The translations under genes were made by a program, and so were the position numbers. The notes below the pieces were generated by a model. That model saw only the letters and a list, made by a program, of their open reading frames with translations, was not told the origin of the DNA and did no database searches. A DNA stretch of 64,000 nt, from assembly GCF_037041345.1 (NCBI RefSeq), contig NZ_CP146287.1, forward strand, positions 623,501 through 687,500, given 5' to 3'. Positions within the stretch are counted from its first letter, which is position 1, and each line of letters opens with the position of its first letter. The stretch comes from Abiotrophia defectiva ATCC 49176 (lineage in GTDB: Bacteria > Bacillota > Bacilli > Lactobacillales > Aerococcaceae). Shown here one piece after another: positions 60,227 through 64,000 of this stretch.

Positions 60227-61483
60227 ATGAACAAGAAATTATTTTTATGTGGTGCAGCATTAGTAGCAATTTTAGCAACAGAACAAGCAGTTAAAGCTGA
60301 GGAAGTAACTGAAGCTCAATCTGCACCAACAGTTGAATTAGTCGAAAAAGTAAAACCTATTGAGTCAACTCTAAGTCAAGCGCCTCAAGCTCCAGAGACA
60401 GCAAAAGTTGAAGCAGCCCCAACTGCTAAGCTAGGGAGTGTGGCCGAAGAAAAAGCGCCAGAGGATAAGAAAGTACCAGACGATAAGAAGACAGAAGAAA
60501 CTAAGGTCCAAGAGTCTTCCGAAGCCGAAGCGAAACCTACTACCAATGAAGACAAAGTATCAGAGCCAGCTTCAAGCCAAGAAGCCAAGGAAGATGCGAA
60601 GAAAGAGGCTAATGAAGAAGCCAAACAAGCAGACAAGAAAGAAAAAGAAGATAAAGGCTACACTGGCTTCAAGACTCGCGGAGAGGCGGCACAGTATCAC
60701 CAAGTAAAATCAGGAGACTCTCTATGGGCGATTGCGAACCTCTATAAGATTACCTTGGATGAGCTGCTTAAATATAACAACTTCTCATCATTAAGTACAA
60801 TGATCCATCCGGGAGATAAGCTAGTTGTGAAACCAGGCAAGCCTGCTGCTAGCACGCCATCTAATGACAATAATCCAGCAAGTGGAAGCAATAATTATAC
60901 ACCTGACACTACTCATACAATTCAATCAGGTGATTCTCTCTGGCTGTTATCACAACGTTACGGAGTGACGCTTGACGATTTGGTTAAGTGGAATGGCTTC
61001 AGCTCATATCGTGATATGATTCATCCAGGGCAACAAATTATCGTTAAGAAGGGCTATGGTAATTCTGGCAAGGCAACCCCAGCGCCAGCAAAACCACAAC
61101 CTACTACACCATCAACTTTGGATGCTAGACGTCAGAAAGTCATTGAAGTAGCTAAGAAGTATTTAGGTGTACCATATGTTTATGGCGGTAAGACACCAAG
61201 CGGCTTTGACTGTTCAGGTTTTGTCGGCTATGTATTCAAAGAAGCCTTAGGCATTGATATTACAACATGGACAGTTACTCAAGAACGTAAAGGGACTGAA
61301 GTCGCAATCAAAGATGCAAAACCAGGTGACCTCTTCTTCTATGGTCCTCGTGGTGGCACCGAGCATGTCTCCATCTATTTAGGTGGTAAGCAATATATTC
61401 ATGCTCCTTATCCAGGCCAAGTTGTTAAGATTGCGGATATGACCTACTATATGCCAAGTTTTGCTCGTCGGATTATTCAATAA
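60227..61483 (+). CDS. Secreted peptidoglycan hydrolase: two LysM domains and NlpC/P60
   Basis: This is a 418-residue secreted enzyme. The signal peptide is LFLCGAALVAILATEQAVKA. A Glu/Lys/Ala-rich stretch leads to two LysM domains (QYHQVKSGDSLWAIANLYKI and HTIQSGDSLWLLSQRYGVTL). The C-terminal NlpC/P60 cysteine peptidase has YGGKTPSGFDCSGFVGYVF (catalytic Cys), GGTEHVSIYLGG (His) and QYIHAPYPGQVV (third residue). It would cut stem-peptide links. It lies 43 bp after the small peptide gene, in the same probable operon. Confidence 0.93.
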   Translation: MNKKLFLCGAALVAILATEQAVKAEEVTEAQSAPTVELVEKVKPIESTLSQAPQAPETAKVEAAPTAKLGSVAEEKAPEDKKVPDDKKTEETKVQESSEAEAKPTTNEDKVSEPASSQEAKEDAKKEANEEAKQADKKEKEDKGYTGFKTRGEAAQYHQVKSGDSLWAIANLYKITLDELLKYNNFSSLSTMIHPGDKLVVKPGKPAASTPSNDNNPASGSNNYTPDTTHTIQSGDSLWLLSQRYGVTLDDLVKWNGFSSYRDMIHPGQQIIVKKGYGNSGKATPAPAKPQPTTPSTLDARRQKVIEVAKKYLGVPYVYGGKTPSGFDCSGFVGYVFKEALGIDITTWTVTQERKGTEVAIKDAKPGDLFFYGPRGGTEHVSIYLGGKQYIHAPYPGQVVKIADMTYYMPSFARRIIQ

Positions 61484-61508
61484 TCCAATGTTTTAGGAGG
61501 ATATTATC

Positions 61509-62672
61509 ATGAAAAAAGTTGTTCATAAGCTAATGGCCTTAGCGGCTCTTGTGGGGATGGGTTTGCCAGTTGTGCAAGCCCAGGCCCAAGAACAGCCTAA
61601 TGTATTACCAGTTGTGAGTCTTGTACCCAAAGATGCAACGCCAAGAATCGGGCGCAATGCCTTAGTCAAGATTAACTTAGTAGGTGCCGATAATGTCGTT
61701 CATAAGTCGCTCTATTACACTAGCTTCAACACGGTGGATATTACCTTAGGCCAAGTTGCTAGCTTGCTAGGGTCAAGTTATGACATTGAATTAGCACCAC
61801 AAAATGTGCAAACAGACACCCATCTCAAGAATTATGTGACGGATCATGGCGAGTTCTACGGAAGTTACTTAGCAGCTAATTTTGTTCTTAAGAACCCAGA
61901 TCAAGTTCCAGTAGAAAAAGCTGAAGAACCTGTTATCTATCCTGTTACCGTATTGGAAGAAAAAGGAGCAGACCTATTCTATGAACAATTAGTGACAGTA
62001 GATGTTAAGGACCAAGCAGGGACTGACTTAGCTACCACCCATTACTTAATTAATAGTGATAGCACAGAATCTCCAGTTGACTTAGCGGCAGCTAGCTTTA
62101 CCAAGGAGCACCCTGAGTATCAAGTGGATGCGCAAACTGCCCAGCTACAAGGGAGCGTCAACCGTCAGCAACTAGAGGAAGTCCTTACGAGTCTAGGGAC
62201 TGTTAATGTCTTCCGTAGCCACTATGTCTTAACGGCGGTCCAAGCTACCAAGCCTCAAGTAGCAGCAGCTGAGCCAGCAGCTCAATCATCAGCCGCAACC
62301 GTAAGTAGCCAAGTAAGCCAAAGTCAAGAAGCGACTTCATCTGCGCAAGCCAAAGAAAATAAGGCAGAAAAACCAGCTCCAAGCAAGAAAGAAGAGAAGA
62401 TTGATAAAGTTAAGAAAGAAATTAGTCAATCTCCAAGTAAGAAGGTTGACGCTCCAACTAATCTAGCTAAGAAAGATGGTCAGTCAGAGAAAGCTAACAA
62501 AGCAACCCAAAGCCCAGCTCCAGTAGCTGCGACCACACCAAGCAACAAGATTGGCAGACAGTTGCCAAATACAGGTGAAGTCCATATTGGAATTATCTCA
62601 ATTGTTTCCCTTGGATTAACGCTGATTGGTTTATTAATCGTCTTGGCAGAAAAACGCCGTTTAAGAAGATAG
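61509..62672 (+). CDS. LPXTG-anchored surface protein, paralogue of the next gene
   Basis: This is a 387-residue protein. The signal peptide is HKLMALAALVGMGLPVVQAQ. The conserved N-terminal region (NALVKINLVGADNVVHKSLY, YTSFNTVDITLGQVASLLG, YVTDHGEFYGSYLAANFVL) is shared with the protein at 62975. A Ser/Ala/Lys-rich linker leads to the sorting signal LPNTG, a hydrophobic helix (IISIVSLGLTLIGLLIVL) and a basic tail, so sortase would anchor it to the wall. The conserved domain is not recognised. It lies 26 bp after the NlpC/P60 gene, in the same operon. Confidence 0.85.
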   Translation: MKKVVHKLMALAALVGMGLPVVQAQAQEQPNVLPVVSLVPKDATPRIGRNALVKINLVGADNVVHKSLYYTSFNTVDITLGQVASLLGSSYDIELAPQNVQTDTHLKNYVTDHGEFYGSYLAANFVLKNPDQVPVEKAEEPVIYPVTVLEEKGADLFYEQLVTVDVKDQAGTDLATTHYLINSDSTESPVDLAAASFTKEHPEYQVDAQTAQLQGSVNRQQLEEVLTSLGTVNVFRSHYVLTAVQATKPQVAAAEPAAQSSAATVSSQVSQSQEATSSAQAKENKAEKPAPSKKEEKIDKVKKEISQSPSKKVDAPTNLAKKDGQSEKANKATQSPAPVAATTPSNKIGRQLPNTGEVHIGIISIVSLGLTLIGLLIVLAEKRRLRR

Positions 62673-62834
62673 ACTTATGAACGTGATAGAAAGGTTGTCA
62701 GTAAGTATGCAGAATAAAATATTCAAATTTACCTTAGTCGCAGCATTTTCTTGTCTTCAATAATAGCTTATCTACAAGTCTACGACACTTTTGTGCTAAA
62801 TAAGTAATAAGGTTATTAATTTATTATACTTCTA

Positions 62835-62867
62835 AACCCCCAGATAACTTTTCTGAGGGTTTTTCTC
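62835..62867 (+). terminator. Terminator of the peptide-hydrolase-LPXTG operon
   Basis: aaaccc(cc)aga pairs with tctgagggttt around an AT loop, followed by tttt. Confidence 0.75.
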
Positions 62868-62873
62868 ATAAAA

Positions 62874-62908
62874 CATCAAATTCGACGATTTTTAATCGAT
62901 TTTGATGA
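62874..62908 (+). promoter_or_regulatory. Two-copy operator like the 59.8-kb array
   Basis: tcaaattcgacg (62876) and tcgattttgatg (62896) are 20 bp apart and match the motif and spacing of the eight-repeat array. They lie upstream of a -10-like TATACT (62938-62943), so the last gene probably belongs to the same regulon. Confidence 0.65.
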
Positions 62909-62974
62909 CTTTGCCCCATTTTGCTGGCCCAAGGCTTATACTGTAGTCAAGAAAAAGAAAAGGAGAGACCTACC

Positions 62975-64000
62975 ATGAAAGCAATTATTAAAAAGAGTAT
63001 TACATTATTAGCAGCCGTGAGCCTGGCTTTGCCATTGGCACCAGTGCCGGTTGCCCAAGCGCAAGAGACCTTATCCGTTGTCAACCTCATGCCTAAGGCG
63101 GACGAGACAGCTTCCGAGAAGGGGCTAGTCAAGATTCATTTAGTCGACAAGGACGGCAAGGTCCACAAGACCCTCTACTATACTAGCGTCAATACAGGAG
63201 ACGTGACCTTTAACCAAATCTATGACTTGCTTAAGGGCACTTATAAGATTGAGCGCGTCCCTCAGAATATCAAGACTGATACGGCTAAGAAGCACTATGT
63301 CACAGACAAGGGCGAGTTTGACGGCCATACTTTTGAAGCCAACTTTGTCTTGGAAGCTGCCGACAGCCTGCCGGTAGAGGAAGCCCAAGAACCTAAGACT
63401 TACGCCGTGACCGAGTTGCCTAAGCACAACCCTCTTTTAGACGCCCAACTGATGACGGTTAAGGTTCAAGATGACAAGCAAGCAGTCTCCGAAACCAGCC
63501 ACTACCTGGTTAACAGCGAGACCAGCCAGTCTCCCTTCGATATGGCGGCCCAAGCTTTCGTCAAAGCCCATCCCGACTACAAAGTCGACGCCAGCCAAGC
63601 TCAACAAGTTGGCCAAACCAACCCAGACGCCAAGGAAGAGGTCCAAACCAACCTGGGCACCTTCAAGGTCTACCGCTCCAACTATGTGCTGACCGCTGTG
63701 GCGGCCGGGCAAGCAGGGCAGGCTAGTCAAGCAAGCCAGTCTAGTCAGGCTGCCAATAGCCAAAGCCAAGAAAGCAAGGCACCAGCTGCGAGCCAAGCAT
63801 CTGGCAACAACCAAACTTCCGGCAACAACCAAGGTGCTGCCGCAAGCCAGTCTTCAGCTGCGAGTCAGTCTTCTGCTGCGAGCCAGGCTTCAGCTACTAG
63901 CCAAGCACCAGCCGCCAACCAATCTTCCGGCGCGAGCCAAAGCTCATCAGCCAGCCAAGCGACTAAGGAGTCTAAAGAGCCAGGCGTTCGCTATGACCGT
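62975..64000 (+). CDS. Secreted Ser/Ala/Gln-rich surface protein, paralogue of 61509 (3' end outside window)
   Basis: The frame is open for 342 codons to the window edge. The signal peptide is ITLLAAVSLALPLAPVPVAQ. The conserved domain (GLVKIHLVDKDGKVHKTLYY, TSVNTGDVTFNQIYDLLKG, YVTDKGEFDGHTFEANFVL, KVYRSNYVLTAVAAG) aligns with the upstream LPXTG protein, about half identical by eye. After residue ~250 comes a low-complexity Ser/Gln/Ala region (SQSSAASQSSAASQASATSQ), typical of wall-spanning stalks. A C-terminal anchor is expected beyond the window. ATG 62975 follows aaaggagag. Confidence 0.85.
   Translation, partial: MKAIIKKSITLLAAVSLALPLAPVPVAQAQETLSVVNLMPKADETASEKGLVKIHLVDKDGKVHKTLYYTSVNTGDVTFNQIYDLLKGTYKIERVPQNIKTDTAKKHYVTDKGEFDGHTFEANFVLEAADSLPVEEAQEPKTYAVTELPKHNPLLDAQLMTVKVQDDKQAVSETSHYLVNSETSQSPFDMAAQAFVKAHPDYKVDASQAQQVGQTNPDAKEEVQTNLGTFKVYRSNYVLTAVAAGQAGQASQASQSSQAANSQSQESKAPAASQASGNNQTSGNNQGAAASQSSAASQSSAASQASATSQAPAANQSSGASQSSSASQATKESKEPGVRYDR

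Overview
The window looks like chromosomal DNA of a Lactobacillales bacterium with fairly GC-rich coding DNA for that order. The fatty-acid cluster is streptococcal in type (fabT-fabH-acpP-fabK-fabD-fabG-fabF-accB-fabZ-accC-accD-accA), with PTS HPr/EI, a Dps and LPXTG/LysM surface proteins. I would guess an Aerococcaceae/Abiotrophia-like genus, but no 16S or other decisive marker is present. A hallmark is a family of intergenic 36-bp palindromes repeated every 81-82 bp, in six clusters with 35 copies.

Layout. 1-9.3 kb: end of a copper P-type ATPase, a small CopZ-like ORF, dps, a membrane GlpQ-type phosphodiesterase, asparaginase, a DivIVA-like protein, RF3, a nicotinamide phosphoribosyltransferase and a small DUF1827-like protein. 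9.4-11.6 kb: ptsHI. 11.85-17.24 kb: a tRNA-Arg(TCT) carrying a 5.3-kb decayed integrative element, bounded by 12-bp direct repeats. It holds a multiply frameshifted integrase, an IS200-like insertion with an internal stop, an Abi_2/HEPN abortive-infection gene, and a CI/ImmA lysogeny module. 17.4-23.0 kb: a PH-domain protein and a membrane J-like / Hsp70 / J-like chaperone operon. 23.1-32.5 kb: a foreign region. It contains a dead rlmCD methyltransferase gene followed by two more copies of its 3' end, which indicates serial integration. Its cargo is an unrecognised coupled gene cassette with a Gly/Ala-rich membrane protein, a VOC protein, a TetR regulator, an oleate hydratase and the tail of a large serine recombinase.

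33.3-43.2 kb: the complete type II fatty-acid and acetyl-CoA carboxylase operon behind a promoter with two FabT operators. 43.2-48 kb: palindrome clusters bracketing a substrate-binding protein without a lipobox and a NERD-domain protein. 48.1-49.2 kb: a LysM cell-wall protein. 49.3-53.9 kb: a four-gene ABC-transporter operon divergent from a PlcR-like (RNPP) regulator. 54.1-57.0 kb: a small HTH protein, a hypothetical, a DnaD-like replication protein and a ComX/SigH-like sigma factor. 57.6-64 kb: an AgrAC/ComDE-like LytTR two-component system. It is separated from a small secreted peptide, a LysM-NlpC/P60 hydrolase and two related surface proteins by an array of eight operator-like repeats phased every 20-21 bp. 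A two-copy version of the array precedes the last gene, so this end of the window is probably one signal-controlled surface regulon.

All functional calls rest on motifs and family resemblance read by eye; no database search was possible.
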